Assembly (NCBI RefSeq): GCF_002954725.1
Contig: NZ_MSCQ01000001.1
Location: forward strand, 807,900 to 871,899
Direction: 5' to 3'
DNA length: 64,000 bases
Source of the DNA: Photobacterium phosphoreum
Lineage (GTDB): Bacteria > Pseudomonadota > Gammaproteobacteria > Enterobacterales > Vibrionaceae
Positions 1-9,621 of this stretch are shown one piece after another; within the stretch, counting starts at the first letter, position 1, and each line of letters begins with the position of its first letter. Under the pieces are notes generated by a model. That model was not told where the DNA came from and ran no database searches. It saw only the letters and a list, made by a program, of their open reading frames with translations. The translations under genes were made by a program, and so were the position numbers.

Positions 1-1
1 A

Positions 2-703
2 GAAGGTGAGGCATTGACAAGCCGTGGCATTATTGGTGTATATGAACTCAGTAACGGTTTACCTAAAGTGGCTGAGTTTAGTGGTGTCGGTATCGGACCA
101 CATCAAATGATCAGTGTTGATGAACATACCTTAGCCGTTGCTGTTGGCGGTATTCATACGCTTGGTCGAGTCCCACAAAATCTATCCTCGATGCAGTCTG
201 CATTACTTTATATCGATAAACAAACCGGTGAGATTATCGATCACGCGGAATTAGCCAATAAACATTTAAGTATTCGCCATTTAGATGTTACCGCTGATGG
301 TGCAGTTATTTGTGGTCAACAATACAAATCTCAAACAGATGTAATAGTGCCACTTATGGCGACGCATAGGCGTAATCAATCATTGCAACCTTTATTTGCT
401 GAAGATGAACAATGGCAAAGATTTAATCACTATATATCCAGTGTCGTGACTTTAGATGATTATGTATTAGCAACATCACCACGCGGTAATTGCTATGGTA
501 TTTGGAATAGTAACAGCCGTGAGTTGCTTGAGATAAAGCCACTGGCAGATGTATCAGGTGCTGCTGTTACTAATAAGCAGTGGGTACTCAATTCAGGCAG
601 TGGCAGTATTGCTTATGTCTCTGTTACTAGGCAATCAAAACGTAATCAAACGTCTATTATTTGGGATAATCATTGGTGCTCGATACCAGCCATTAAAATA
701 TAA
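2..703 (+). CDS. DUF1513 domain protein, 3' part (5' end outside window)
   Basis: The frame is open from base 2, so this is the C-terminal ~233 residues of a longer protein; the TTG at 14 is internal, not a start. The segment GIIGVYELSNGL, followed by GPHQM and repeated beta-propeller-like strands ending in GSG, fits the DUF1513 family, a periplasmic seven-bladed-propeller-type family. In related bacteria this gene usually closes an iron-related cluster with imelysin-like proteins and a di-haem oxidase; those would lie upstream of the window and cannot be checked. Function is not established. The tail is followed by an AT-rich gap before ldtD with no clear terminator, so linkage to the next gene is unlikely but open. 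Confidence 0.8.
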   Translation, partial: EGEALTSRGIIGVYELSNGLPKVAEFSGVGIGPHQMISVDEHTLAVAVGGIHTLGRVPQNLSSMQSALLYIDKQTGEIIDHAELANKHLSIRHLDVTADGAVICGQQYKSQTDVIVPLMATHRRNQSLQPLFAEDEQWQRFNHYISSVVTLDDYVLATSPRGNCYGIWNSNSRELLEIKPLADVSGAAVTNKQWVLNSGSGSIAYVSVTRQSKRNQTSIIWDNHWCSIPAIKI

Positions 704-909
704 AAACGTAAGGTAATGTGATTGGAACAATAATAGAGAAAATATTATAAGCGATCCTGTAATTATATATCTGTCGTTAAAAGAGCTAATTATCTTAAAT
801 GTTGACTAATAGTTGTACTTATAAGATTTTTTAATATTCTCTTATTCTACATTTAATCATCAAATGAATTTTCATTTGTGATGTTAAAAATGGGTGACGG
901 AGGTATTTA

Positions 910-2616
910 ATGCCAGTAGTTAAAGATGCTTTGTTAATTGTCATCGTGATATTTGTCAGCTTTTTTTGGCAAATATCTTGTGCTTATTCTCAGTCTATTG
1001 TTAATGATCATAAAGAGCGGTCTTTAGATAAGGGTAATAGTTCATTTTTGGCGATTGATCGGTCAAGAAATATGCTGAGTCATGCTCAAAAATGGATATC
1101 GGATGCCAATGCCAATATAACGCAGCTTAAATATCCCACAACGTTAGTCGAGCTATATTCGTCAATAGGATTCAGCCAATTTTGGGAAAACGACCGAACA
1201 ATTCAGGATTTTATTAATCAATTACGTATCATTAGTTTATCTCAAACCAATAAAGAACTAACAGCAAGGTATCATTTACTTATTCAATTACAACCTCAAC
1301 AAAACTGGCAACAATATGATGTTGTTGCAACAGATACTTTATTAATATATCTCAGTTTTATTGAGCAATTACAGGGTAAGGGAAAAATGTGGTTATTTGG
1401 TGAAAAGGTACCCTCACAATTACCGACCCCAAGCCAAGTTTCCATTGAAGATATTCTGATGAATTATGAAAATAATCAATTTAATCAATTCATTGTTAGC
1501 TTAAAACCGCAACTCTCTGGATATAATCAATTAGTTGCCTCAATTAATCGACTTGAATCTCATCCGACATTACGTTGGCCTGTGTTTTCATTTCATGGAA
1601 AAGTGGGCCCAGGAAGTAAGATTAAATACATGCCGAGCTTGATAACGGTACTTGAGCGTTTAGGGGATTTATCGCCGCTTGAGGCTAAGCATTATCAACA
1701 GCAATATAAGTCACTTTATACCGGCCGTCTTGTATTGGCAGTAAAACGCTTTCAATCTCGTCATGGTTTACAAAATGATGGCATTATTGGAACACAAACC
1801 CAGAAATGGCTGGCATTAAACGTTAAGCAGCGGGTACGGTTGTTAGCATTAAATGCACAGCGATTACGATTATGGTCGACACGTATTTATACGGGGATTG
1901 TGGTTAATATACCTAATTATTATATGAACTTATGGCTTGATGGACGTTGGGTAATGAACAGTAAAGTGATTGTGGGACGACCATCCCGACAAACACCAAT
2001 CTTTAATTCAAAAGTTAATTCTGTGGTATTTAATCCATATTGGAATGTGCCTACTTCCATTACGAAAAGAGATATATTACCTAAGGTAAGGCGCAGTCGC
2101 AGTTATTTAAGACGACATAATTATGAAGTTATTCGTAGTTGGGGTAGTTCTGAAAAAATAAATATTAATTCAATTCCTTATAATTTATTAGCCTCCAGTA
2201 AATTCCCATACCGATTACGTCAAAAACCGGGTAAAAAAAATGCACTAGGTTTATATAAATTTAATATTCCTAACAATCAGGCTATTTACTTACATGACAC
2301 ATCATACCCAGTATTATTTAATAAGCATGAACGTGCACTGAGTTCTGGTTGTGTGCGTGTACTTGAGTCTAAGTCACTTGCGTTAGCATTATTGCAATAT
2401 TCAGGGAAAAGCAAATCGCAATTTAAGTTGTATTCTAGGAGCAAAAAAACACGAACAATTAGACTTAATAAGAGTAAAAAAGTTCCAGTGGAAATTATTT
2501 ATCAAACAGCGTGGATTAATGATGAAGGTGCAGTTAATTACCGGTTTGATATTTATGATTATGATAAAGATCCCCAAAATAGGAAGTCATTAATCTCTGC
2601 TTACAATAATAATTGA
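910..2616 (+). CDS. ldtD: Murein L,D-transpeptidase, YcbB/LdtD type
   Basis: Makes 3-3 cross-links between meso-diaminopimelate residues of neighbouring peptidoglycan stems in the periplasm. The 568-residue protein has an N-terminal hydrophobic signal/anchor (residues ~8-27), a scaffold region, a peptidoglycan-binding motif near residues 275-305 (VKRFQSRHGLQNDGIIG), and a C-terminal YkuD catalytic domain with His462 (HDTSYP) and nucleophile Cys481 in SSGCVRV. Length is close to E. coli YcbB (615). The start is set by a strong GGAGG six bases before ATG 910. A near-palindrome around 858-883 lies in the leader. The order ldtD-mepK-ycbL is the same as ycbB-ycbK-ycbL in E. coli, supporting assignment by synteny as well as motif. 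Confidence 0.93.
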   Translation: MPVVKDALLIVIVIFVSFFWQISCAYSQSIVNDHKERSLDKGNSSFLAIDRSRNMLSHAQKWISDANANITQLKYPTTLVELYSSIGFSQFWENDRTIQDFINQLRIISLSQTNKELTARYHLLIQLQPQQNWQQYDVVATDTLLIYLSFIEQLQGKGKMWLFGEKVPSQLPTPSQVSIEDILMNYENNQFNQFIVSLKPQLSGYNQLVASINRLESHPTLRWPVFSFHGKVGPGSKIKYMPSLITVLERLGDLSPLEAKHYQQQYKSLYTGRLVLAVKRFQSRHGLQNDGIIGTQTQKWLALNVKQRVRLLALNAQRLRLWSTRIYTGIVVNIPNYYMNLWLDGRWVMNSKVIVGRPSRQTPIFNSKVNSVVFNPYWNVPTSITKRDILPKVRRSRSYLRRHNYEVIRSWGSSEKININSIPYNLLASSKFPYRLRQKPGKKNALGLYKFNIPNNQAIYLHDTSYPVLFNKHERALSSGCVRVLESKSLALALLQYSGKSKSQFKLYSRSKKTRTIRLNKSKKVPVEIIYQTAWINDEGAVNYRFDIYDYDKDPQNRKSLISAYNNN

Positions 2617-2769
2617 GTGTAAGTTAATGATATTTAAAAATAGGATGATTAAATTTATTATTATGTGACTTACACATTTGACTACTTTATTAACTGAATA
2701 TAATGTCTTGCGGTATTGGTATGTTAATTGCTTTAGAAATAAAGATCATTATTTTCGGTTGTGTAAGTT

Positions 2770-3327
2770 ATGTCAAATCTAGATATTAGTCGTCGTAAAT
2801 TTTTAACAGTTAGTGGATTAGCGGTTGGGGCATGTATGTTACCCAATATATCTTTAGCAAGTCCTTTTCAAGCAACAACACCTCGGACAATGTTATTACG
2901 CAATTTGCATACGGGTGAAGAATTAGAAACTAAATATTTCAATGGTAAAACCTACGTAGGTAAGGAAGTTCGACGGTTAGATCATCTTTGTCGTGATTTC
3001 CGTCAAAATGAAATTGCTCGCATAGATCGTCGTTTGTATGATGCGATTGCACAAATTCAATCTTATCTTGGGCATGAAGGTTACGCACAACTCTTTTCTG
3101 GCTACCGCTCGTCTAAAACCAATAAAATGTTGGCAAAACGTAGTGGTGGCGTTGCAAAGAAAAGCTATCACATGAAAGCGCAAGCTATCGACTTTAATCT
3201 TGAAGGGGTTCCTTTAGCTAAAATCCGTAAAGCGGCATTAGATTTAAAAATAGGTGGTGTTGGTTACTATCCAAATAGCCAGTTTGTCCATATTGATACT
3301 GGGCCTGTACGTAATTGGAGAGGGTAG
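2770..3327 (+). CDS. mepK: MepK-type murein endopeptidase (DUF882, peptidase M15 family)
   Basis: Predicted zinc peptidase that cuts peptidoglycan cross-bridges, including the 3-3 bonds made by LdtD. The N-terminus SRRKFLTVSGLAVG is a twin-arginine signal (RR at 9-10), so the folded protein is exported by Tat. The M15 metal site is visible as His134 and Asp141 (SYHMKAQAIDF) and His174 (FVHIDTG). Length (185) matches E. coli YcbK (182). It lies 153 bp downstream of ldtD and 79 bp upstream of ycbL, all on the same strand. Assignment to MepK rests on motif plus gene order. Confidence 0.92.
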   Translation: MSNLDISRRKFLTVSGLAVGACMLPNISLASPFQATTPRTMLLRNLHTGEELETKYFNGKTYVGKEVRRLDHLCRDFRQNEIARIDRRLYDAIAQIQSYLGHEGYAQLFSGYRSSKTNKMLAKRSGGVAKKSYHMKAQAIDFNLEGVPLAKIRKAALDLKIGGVGYYPNSQFVHIDTGPVRNWRG

Positions 3328-3406
3328 TTTATTCCAGCCCGAATCTGTATTTTTAATGATATTCATGGCATGCTTCCCTAAATAATGTCTCAGTTAGGAA
3401 GTATGA

Positions 3407-4060
3407 ATGAGTCTTCAATACAAAATTGTGCCCGTTACGCCATTCGAGCAGAACTGCTCTATTATATGGTGTGATGAAACACGCCAAGCAGCGATTGTCG
3501 ATCCTGGTGGCGATATTCAACAACTTCAACAAGTCGTTGAAGAGCTAGGTGTTAACGTTACTCAATTATTATTAACCCATGGACATTTAGATCATGTGGG
3601 TGGTACTGAGCCTCTTTCTCAGATTCTGGGTGTGCCTATTATTGGTCCACAACAGGCTGATGAATTTTGGCTGCAAGGATTACCTCGCCAAAGTGAAATG
3701 TTTGGCTTCCCAATGACAGAAGCATTTGCGCCGACTCAATGGCTAAACGATGGCGATGTGGTTAGCGTGGGTAATCAAGCTTTACAAGTATTCCATACTC
3801 CAGGTCATACTCCGGGGCATGTGATTTTTTATAGTGCAGATGCTAATGTGGCGTTTGTAGGAGATGTGTTATTCAAAGGGGGGATTGGTCGTACTGATTT
3901 TCCACAAGGTGATCATCCAACATTGGTAAACTCTATTAAGACAAAGTTGTGGCCTTTAGGTAATGAGGTTACATTTATTCCTGGGCATGGTCCATTATCG
4001 ACGTTTGGCCATGAGCGTGTGACAAACCCATTTGTCGCCGATGAAATGCCGTTGTATTAA
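3407..4060 (+). CDS. YcbL-type metallo-beta-lactamase-fold hydrolase (glyoxalase II-like)
   Basis: A 217-residue cytoplasmic metallohydrolase of the glyoxalase II group. The binuclear zinc motif THGHLDHVGG gives His58, His60, Asp62 and His63; further ligands are in HTPGHTPGH and FVGDVLF, and the last His is in FIPGHG. YcbL of Salmonella has glyoxalase II-like activity (established for the family); the true substrate here is not shown by the sequence. An AGGAAG ribosome site precedes ATG 3407. The gene completes the ycbB-ycbK-ycbL block and is followed by a strong terminator. Confidence 0.88.
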   Translation: MSLQYKIVPVTPFEQNCSIIWCDETRQAAIVDPGGDIQQLQQVVEELGVNVTQLLLTHGHLDHVGGTEPLSQILGVPIIGPQQADEFWLQGLPRQSEMFGFPMTEAFAPTQWLNDGDVVSVGNQALQVFHTPGHTPGHVIFYSADANVAFVGDVLFKGGIGRTDFPQGDHPTLVNSIKTKLWPLGNEVTFIPGHGPLSTFGHERVTNPFVADEMPLY

Positions 4061-4116
4061 TGGTTTTTATCGTTTGCTAACGCTGCGTTAGCATCATTAC
4101 AGAATAGATTTACTGA

Positions 4117-4153
4117 AAACCACTGATACTATTTATGATCAGTGGTTTTTTTA
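4117..4153 (+). terminator. Rho-independent terminator after ycbL-like gene
   Basis: Perfect 11-bp stem (4117-4127 with 4138-4148) and a 10-nt loop, followed by a run of T. It ends the ldtD-mepK-ycbL direction of transcription before uhpA. Confidence 0.85.
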
Positions 4154-4276
4154 TATCTTTAATTTGGTAATAAATAATTTAGATGGCGAAAGCTTGCGTG
4201 AGGTTATTCTAAACGGTACTTTATACTCATTGGAACATATTTTGTTGTTTTTAGTGCTTATTAGGTATGTCTTATT

Positions 4277-4885
4277 ATGATTACAATTGCTTTAGTTGAT
4301 GATCACGTCATTGTTCGTTCTGGTTTTGCTCAATTATTATCATTAGAGTCAGACATGATGGTTATTAGTCAATTTAGCTCAGCACAAGAAGCGCGTAATG
4401 GATTAGCGAAACAGAGCGTTGATGTCTGTATTATTGATATATCAATGCCTGATGAGAGTGGATTGACGTTACTTGAAGATTTATCACGAAATATAGCATG
4501 TATTATGTTGAGTGTGCATGATACGGCAACAGTAGTGAATAAAGCATTAACGACGGGAGCAAAAGGATATCTCAGTAAACGTTGTAGTCCTGATGAGCTT
4601 ACACAAGCGGTGAGAAAGGTTGCAAATGGTGAACGTTATTTGGCTTCTGATATAGAAACACAATTAGGCAGTATTGATCCTTACCAACAATCGGTAGCGT
4701 GCTTAACCAAACGTGAACGTCAGATAAGTGAAATGCTGGCGACGGGTTTAGATGTTAAAGCGGTTGCGGTTGAGTTGGGGTTGAGTCATAAAACAGTTCA
4801 TGTGCATCGTGCTAATGCAATGGATAAATTGAATGTGAGTAATAATGTTGAGTTAGTGAAGTATTTTCCACAAGAAGTATTGTAA
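4277..4885 (+). CDS. uhpA: UhpA response regulator (NarL/FixJ family)
   Basis: DNA-binding response regulator of the hexose-phosphate sensing system. The receiver domain occupies residues 1-~120 with acidic pocket DD at 8-9 and phospho-acceptor Asp54 in IIDISMP, the same position as in E. coli UhpA. A LuxR-type helix-turn-helix follows ([15 protein letters not shown] ... [17 protein letters not shown]). The length is 202 residues (E. coli 196). The stop codon overlaps the uhpB start (TAATG), so the two are translationally coupled. The classical target, uhpT, is not in the window. Confidence 0.92.
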   Translation: MITIALVDDHVIVRSGFAQLLSLESDMMVISQFSSAQEARNGLAKQSVDVCIIDISMPDESGLTLLEDLSRNIACIMLSVHDTATVVNKALTTGAKGYLSKRCSPDELTQAVRKVANGERYLASDIETQLGSIDPYQQSVACLTKRERQISEMLATGLDVKAVAVELGLSHKTVHVHRANAMDKLNVSNNVELVKYFPQEVL

Positions 4886-6438
4886 TGCGACATTATTTAC
4901 TTACGTCATTGGGGGGAGGTTTATTTTTTATTTGTAGCTGGTTTTGTTTGTGGGTAATCGCTTTTTATTTTTTAGGTGATCCTGTATTGGCCATTTTATT
5001 TTTCCCTTTTGCGCTACGATTAGGAATAACCTTACATACAGCAAACCGTTATTGGGTCATCATTTATGTTGCGGAATGGAGTTTAATTCTGCTACTTGCA
5101 AAAGTGCTTCATGATTTACCATGGTGGCCTATTTTAATTGCCAGTGCTTTATCATGGCCACTATTATGGTATATACGACGTTATTATTATGGCGATCAAT
5201 GGCGACAGTTATTAGTCATGGCGGTGAGTATTATATCAACAGCTATTATTAATGTTGTTATCGTGGTCGGCTTTGGTTCTATTGCTCAAATACCAGTATC
5301 ACCAGTTGGTATGATCTTTTTGATTAGCGTTACTGGCGGATTAATGTTGGTTCCAACTTGTTATTTATTATGGAGCTTTTTATTTAATCGCTCATGGATC
5401 CCACTAACAGTTGCCTTAATTTCTCGACCATTAGAATTACGTCATCGTGATTTATGTTTATATGCATTACTTTTTATTGCTAATATTTTATTGCAAATAA
5501 ACTTGCCTGATGAATTAAGTCGTTTTGCTCCATTTTGTTTAGCAATACCTATTATTGTGTTTGCTTATCGACATGGATGGCAAGGCGCATTACTCGGGAC
5601 ATTATTAAATAGTGTTGCGTTAATTGCTGCACGAAGTGGTGTCAGTAATATGGAGATCACTGATTTACTGTTATCGTTATCAGCACAAAGTTTAACGGGT
5701 ATTTTGTTAGGTCTTGGTATTCAACGCCAACGAGATCTTAACCGTAAGTTATTCTCTGAGTTAGGACGAAATCAGGCATTATCGCGCCAACTAATTGAAA
5801 CAGAAGAGTCTGTTAGACGCGATGTTGCAAGAGAATTGCATGATGAAATAGGGCAAAATATTACTGCGATTAGAATGCAAGCCAGCATTTTAAAACGCGT
5901 TGAAACCACGCCGGTGACTCAGCAATGTGCTTCTACTATCGAACAGTTATCGCTTAATGTTTATGATACTGCCAAAGGCTTATTATCACGGTTGCGACCT
6001 AAAACCTTGGATGATCTTGGTTTAGCAAAAGCAGTTGAGCAAGTTGTTTGCGATTTAAAATTAGAAGATAAAGGTATTGATGTAGCAATGGCGTGGGGAC
6101 ATAAACAACAAGTGTTATGCGATACAACCAGTGTCACTTTATATCGAATTTGCCAAGAAGCCTTAAATAATATTGCTAAATATTCACAAGCGACAGAAGT
6201 GATTATTGAATTAGATATTGATCAAAAAATCAAATTACAAATTGAAGATAACGGCATTGGTTTTAAAGCTGAAGATGCATTTAAAGGTTTTGGTTTACGC
6301 GGTATTCGTGAGCGTGTCGAAGTGTTGGGTGGGCATTGTTCAATAGTGAGTTACCATCATGATGACAAATTTCAAAATAAAGGATTACGAAAACAAGAGA
6401 CGGGCACAACATTGGTAATTATATTACCGATAGCATAA
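4885..6438 (+). CDS. uhpB: UhpB sensor histidine kinase
   Basis: Membrane histidine kinase that phosphorylates UhpA. The first ~270 residues contain about eight hydrophobic segments of the MASE1 type, followed by a HisKA_3 dimerisation domain with the phospho-acceptor His319 in RELHDEIGQN, and an HATPase domain with N box (CQEALNNIAKYS), and G box (EDNGIGF, GFGLRGIRERV). Length 517 versus about 500 in E. coli. It overlaps uhpA by one base and sits 37 bp before uhpC, consistent with one operon. Confidence 0.92.
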   Translation: MRHYLLTSLGGGLFFICSWFCLWVIAFYFLGDPVLAILFFPFALRLGITLHTANRYWVIIYVAEWSLILLLAKVLHDLPWWPILIASALSWPLLWYIRRYYYGDQWRQLLVMAVSIISTAIINVVIVVGFGSIAQIPVSPVGMIFLISVTGGLMLVPTCYLLWSFLFNRSWIPLTVALISRPLELRHRDLCLYALLFIANILLQINLPDELSRFAPFCLAIPIIVFAYRHGWQGALLGTLLNSVALIAARSGVSNMEITDLLLSLSAQSLTGILLGLGIQRQRDLNRKLFSELGRNQALSRQLIETEESVRRDVARELHDEIGQNITAIRMQASILKRVETTPVTQQCASTIEQLSLNVYDTAKGLLSRLRPKTLDDLGLAKAVEQVVCDLKLEDKGIDVAMAWGHKQQVLCDTTSVTLYRICQEALNNIAKYSQATEVIIELDIDQKIKLQIEDNGIGFKAEDAFKGFGLRGIRERVEVLGGHCSIVSYHHDDKFQNKGLRKQETGTTLVIILPIA

Positions 6439-6475
6439 TGACAACGATAAATTCATTTATATTCTCAGGTATCGC

Positions 6476-7765
6476 ATGACCACATTATCAGATTCAACCG
6501 TTGATCAACGCTATAAATATTGGCGTTTGCATATTATGGTCAGCATGTATATTGGGTATGCAGGGTTTTATTTAACCCGTAAAAACTTTACGTATGCAAT
6601 GCCTGCAATGATCGCTGATTTAGGCTGGGATAAGTCAGATATTGGCATGATGGGAACCTTATTCTATCTTACTTATGGTTGTTCAAAATTTATATCAGGG
6701 ATGATATCTGATCGTGCAAATCCACGTTATTTTATGGGAATAGGGTTAATTGCAACCGGTATTATTAATATTTGTTTTGGTTTATCAAGTTCGATTCTGG
6801 CATTTACACTTTTGTGGGTAGCTAATGCATGGTTTCAAGGTTGGGGTTGGCCTGCGTGTTCTAAGTTGCTTACAACATGGTATTCACGCTCTGAACGCGG
6901 ATTATGGTGGTCGTGTTGGAATACCGCTCATAATGTTGGAGGGGCGTTTATTCCATTATTAGTGGGCTTTTTAACTCTGCATTATGGATGGCGTTATGGG
7001 TTCTTTATTCCGGGTATCATCGCAATAGTGATTGGTATTGGTTTATGCTGGCGGTTACGAAATAAACCGACAGCGATGGGACTTCCTAGCGTTGGATTAT
7101 GGCGTCATGACTATTTAGAAATTGCACAAGAAAATGAAGGCATTGGCCTTACACAACGGCAAATATTGTTTAAGTATGTATTTACCAATAAGTATTTATG
7201 GCTACTTGCGATGAGCTATATATTGGTTTATATCGTTCGAACGGCGATTAATGATTGGGGTAATCTTTATCTTACAGAGCAGCATCATTATAGTTTGTTA
7301 TCGGCTAATGGAGCGTTGTCACTATTTGAAGTAGGTGGTTTTTTTGGTTCACTGGTTGGTGGGTGGGGATCGGATAAATTATTCGGGGGCAACCGTGGGC
7401 CGATGATTTTATTGTTTGCCATGGGGATATTTTTAGCTGTTGCTGCATTATGGGTAATGCCAGTGACAAGCTATATATTGCAATCTGGATGCTTTTTTGC
7501 AATTGGTTTTTTTATATTCGGACCCCAAATGTTAATTGGTATGGCTGCTGCTGAGTGCTCTCATAAAGACTCAGTAGGCGCTGCTACCGGTTTTGTGGGG
7601 TTATTTGCTTATATGGGCGCAGCGTTAGCTGGGTATCCTCTAGCGATTATTATGAATCATTACCATTGGACCGGATTTTTTGTTGTAATTTCAGTGGCTG
7701 CTGCATTGATTGGATTACTGTTATTGCCTTTTCTTAAAGTACAAACATCGGCTGTTATAGATTAG
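6476..7765 (+). CDS. uhpC: UhpC, hexose-phosphate sensor of the MFS organophosphate family
   Basis: Twelve-segment major facilitator protein of the organophosphate:phosphate antiporter family. In E. coli UhpC acts as the external glucose-6-phosphate receptor that activates UhpB rather than as the main transporter. Long stretches match UhpC rather than UhpT as I recall them: RYFMGIGLIATGIIN, WNTAHNVGG, AINDWGNLY, GPQMLIGMAAAECSHK. Length 429 (E. coli 439). It closes uhpABC; no transporter gene follows, because the next gene runs in the opposite direction and is broken. Confidence 0.9.
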   Translation: MTTLSDSTVDQRYKYWRLHIMVSMYIGYAGFYLTRKNFTYAMPAMIADLGWDKSDIGMMGTLFYLTYGCSKFISGMISDRANPRYFMGIGLIATGIINICFGLSSSILAFTLLWVANAWFQGWGWPACSKLLTTWYSRSERGLWWSCWNTAHNVGGAFIPLLVGFLTLHYGWRYGFFIPGIIAIVIGIGLCWRLRNKPTAMGLPSVGLWRHDYLEIAQENEGIGLTQRQILFKYVFTNKYLWLLAMSYILVYIVRTAINDWGNLYLTEQHHYSLLSANGALSLFEVGGFFGSLVGGWGSDKLFGGNRGPMILLFAMGIFLAVAALWVMPVTSYILQSGCFFAIGFFIFGPQMLIGMAAAECSHKDSVGAATGFVGLFAYMGAALAGYPLAIIMNHYHWTGFFVVISVAAALIGLLLLPFLKVQTSAVID

Positions 7766-7773
7766 TTGCAACT

Positions 7774-8357
7774 TTAAGCTGCGGCTTTATAGCGGCGTAA
7801 TAAACCGATAAAATCGGCAATGGGGCGATCAATAACATCGTCAGCAATAAAAAAATCAAACCCAAGTAATGCTCTATTATAACGCATTCGATTTGCAAGC
7901 ATTGCTTGTAGTCCTCGAATTTGCTCGCCATTATCAGTAATATCCGTTGTTCAAGTAATATTCTTGAGGCGACACGTGGACAGATATTACGAATGAAAGC
8001 ATCATAATTTTTCAAACGGATGCCTATCCAAGGTAGGGATGAATGCCAACCTTGAGAGCCAAGAGTAGCATGACCAATATGAGCTATATTGTGCCATGTT
8101 GTCGTCCATCCACCATAGCGACTATGGTATTGGCAATGCATAAAGGTCAATGTAAAACTGATACATGGCGTATTAATGACTTTTATCATCAGTAATAATA
8201 CAACCGCCACTAAAACCACCATAATGCAGACGCTGATAGCGGATAATTGTGAGTTAAAATAACTGACAAAAGCGAGAGTGACAGTAATGATGCTGACAAA
8301 TAATCCGATATAATGTTTTGTCGTTAATTTTTCCGCATGAATATGTAGTGTCTCCAC
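7774..8357 (-). pseudogene. DUF2982 family membrane protein, frame-broken
   Basis: The frame starts at GTG 8357 behind a strong AAAGGAGG six bases upstream and encodes two membrane segments, then a typical DUF2982 stretch (TWHNIAHIGH, LPWIGIRLKNYDAF, RILLEQR). After LLEQR the frame runs into unrelated sequence and stops at 7755. In another frame the bases 7774 to ~7945 encode the family's missing C-terminus: DNGEQIRGLQAMLANRM, then GFDFFIADDVIDRP, ending at TAA 7774-7776, just past the uhpC stop. The original gene has therefore lost a segment (an estimated 25-30 codons by family memory) with a net frameshift. Function of DUF2982 is unknown. A sequencing error could explain a shift but not the missing segment. 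Confidence 0.8.
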
Positions 8358-8654
8358 AGCGGCCTCCTTTAACTATTATTGCTATAATAACCATGTCAAT
8401 ACCATTATAAAACACACTATAGGTATATATTCTTAAAAAGCATTTCCATGGAGATAACGATTTTTAGCCTTGTTTTTACTTATAATACGTCAAAATTGAT
8501 GATTATTTGATGCTCAGTTGCGGGTGATCATATTTATTGATGGATAAATAATCGTTTGCTGGTAATTGCTAAATAACCTTGGTATAAAACGCGCTCACTT
8601 TTTCTCGCTGAAAATAGTGGTGATCGAAAGTAGTGTAACGGAGCAAATAAAACC

Positions 8655-9035
8655 ATGAGAATTTCTCACAAACGTAATATCCAGCGTAAACTGCATAAAC
8701 AGAAACCTCTTTTAACCAATACAACTTCTGCAGTTAATAATACTCTAAAAATTGAAACCGTGATTGAAACAGCAGAGATTGTAGATGTTGTCGCATCTAA
8801 GCCTATTGTTGCGTCTAAATCAGTAGTGGCATTAACCCCGAAACAGCAACAAGTTTTAGATATTGTCGTAAACCATACTGATGGATTAAATCCAAAAGGT
8901 ATTGGTCTAGAAGCGGGTCAAGAAGAGGCTAAAGCGGCAGCTTGGGCCACCGGTGCGTTAAAAAAATTGACTGAAGAAAGGTTAGTTGAGCGCATCCAAT
9001 TGGCAGGAAATAAAGTGTTATATAAAGCACTTTAA
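8655..9035 (+). CDS. Small basic protein with C-terminal winged-helix-like domain
   Basis: A 126-residue protein with a very basic N-terminus (MRISHKRNIQRKLHKQK), a Val/Ala/Ser-rich linker (~25-60), and a C-terminal ~65-residue region (LTPKQQQVLDIVVNH ... GALKKLTEERLVERIQLAGNKVLYKAL) whose helix pattern and final beta-wing resemble a MarR-like winged helix. This suggests nucleic-acid binding, but I do not recognise a characterised homologue. It is monocistronic, with a GGAG ribosome site ~12 bases upstream and its own terminator. The 297-bp gap upstream contains a plausible promoter (TTGCTG near 8558 and TATAAA near 8583). Confidence 0.65.
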   Translation: MRISHKRNIQRKLHKQKPLLTNTTSAVNNTLKIETVIETAEIVDVVASKPIVASKSVVALTPKQQQVLDIVVNHTDGLNPKGIGLEAGQEEAKAAAWATGALKKLTEERLVERIQLAGNKVLYKAL

Positions 9036-9043
9036 AATATGCC

Positions 9044-9080
9044 AATCCCGCTTCTCATTAAGAAGCGGGGATTTCTCTGT
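9044..9080 (+). terminator. Terminator of the winged-helix-like gene
   Basis: Stem of nine pairs, CCCGCTTCT (9047-9055) with AGAAGCGGG (9061-9069), followed by ATTTCTCT; the T tract is moderate. Confidence 0.7.
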
Positions 9081-9241
9081 TATTAGTTCTCGCTCCCTCT
9101 GAAATGTTATTTTTATTCTTTCTAATGTCATTATTATTATCTTTAATACAGAAAAATGACGGTTGCTTTTTTACTCTGCTATAACTATTAATATGGAGAG
9201 TGATTCTCAAGGAGTGCGCAATATTCGGAGAAACTGATCTT

Positions 9242-9547
9242 ATGACGATGATAAGTGCAAAGGAATTTTCTGGTTGGCTACTTGAACGATTTGCAGATGA
9301 GACACAGGGAGTATCCCTCAGTCGCGAAGATATTAATATGTTAACGGGGAGACAAAGCTTTTCTCTCGGCTATATTCACGATATACATTATGAAGTTATG
9401 CGGCATGGAATGGCATTTGTAACGGATACTACAAGAGAAATGTTTTATCTTGTTCCGATAACTGAACGGCCTTGGCGTAAGCAATTAGAGAAGCATTATG
9501 AACATGATCTTTATTGTAATGTATTACCATTGAATAAATCAGGTTAA
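9242..9547 (+). CDS. Hypothetical protein, ~101 aa
   Basis: I do not recognise this family. Starting at ATG 9242 (a GGAG lies 11 bases upstream; ATG 9248 is an alternative) it encodes a soluble acidic protein with no signal peptide or membrane segment. Notable are MISAKEFSGWLLERFAD, an apparent helical core, and a mid region with GRQSFSLGYIHDIHYEV. A GTG at 9200 would add 14 residues but lacks ribosome-site spacing. It ends close to the shared terminator facing aspC. Confidence 0.6.
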   Translation: MTMISAKEFSGWLLERFADETQGVSLSREDINMLTGRQSFSLGYIHDIHYEVMRHGMAFVTDTTREMFYLVPITERPWRKQLEKHYEHDLYCNVLPLNKSG

Positions 9548-9569
9548 TATTATTGGTGTCACTATAGTC

Positions 9570-9603
9570 GATAAAAAAGAGGATAATTATCCTCTTTTTT
9601 ATC
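9570..9603. terminator. Bidirectional terminator between hypothetical gene and aspC
   Basis: A 34-base perfect palindrome with A and T tracts at its ends, so it can work in both directions; it sits between the convergent 9242-9547 gene and aspC. Confidence 0.9.
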
Positions 9604-9621
9604 ATGGTTATTTATAATAGC

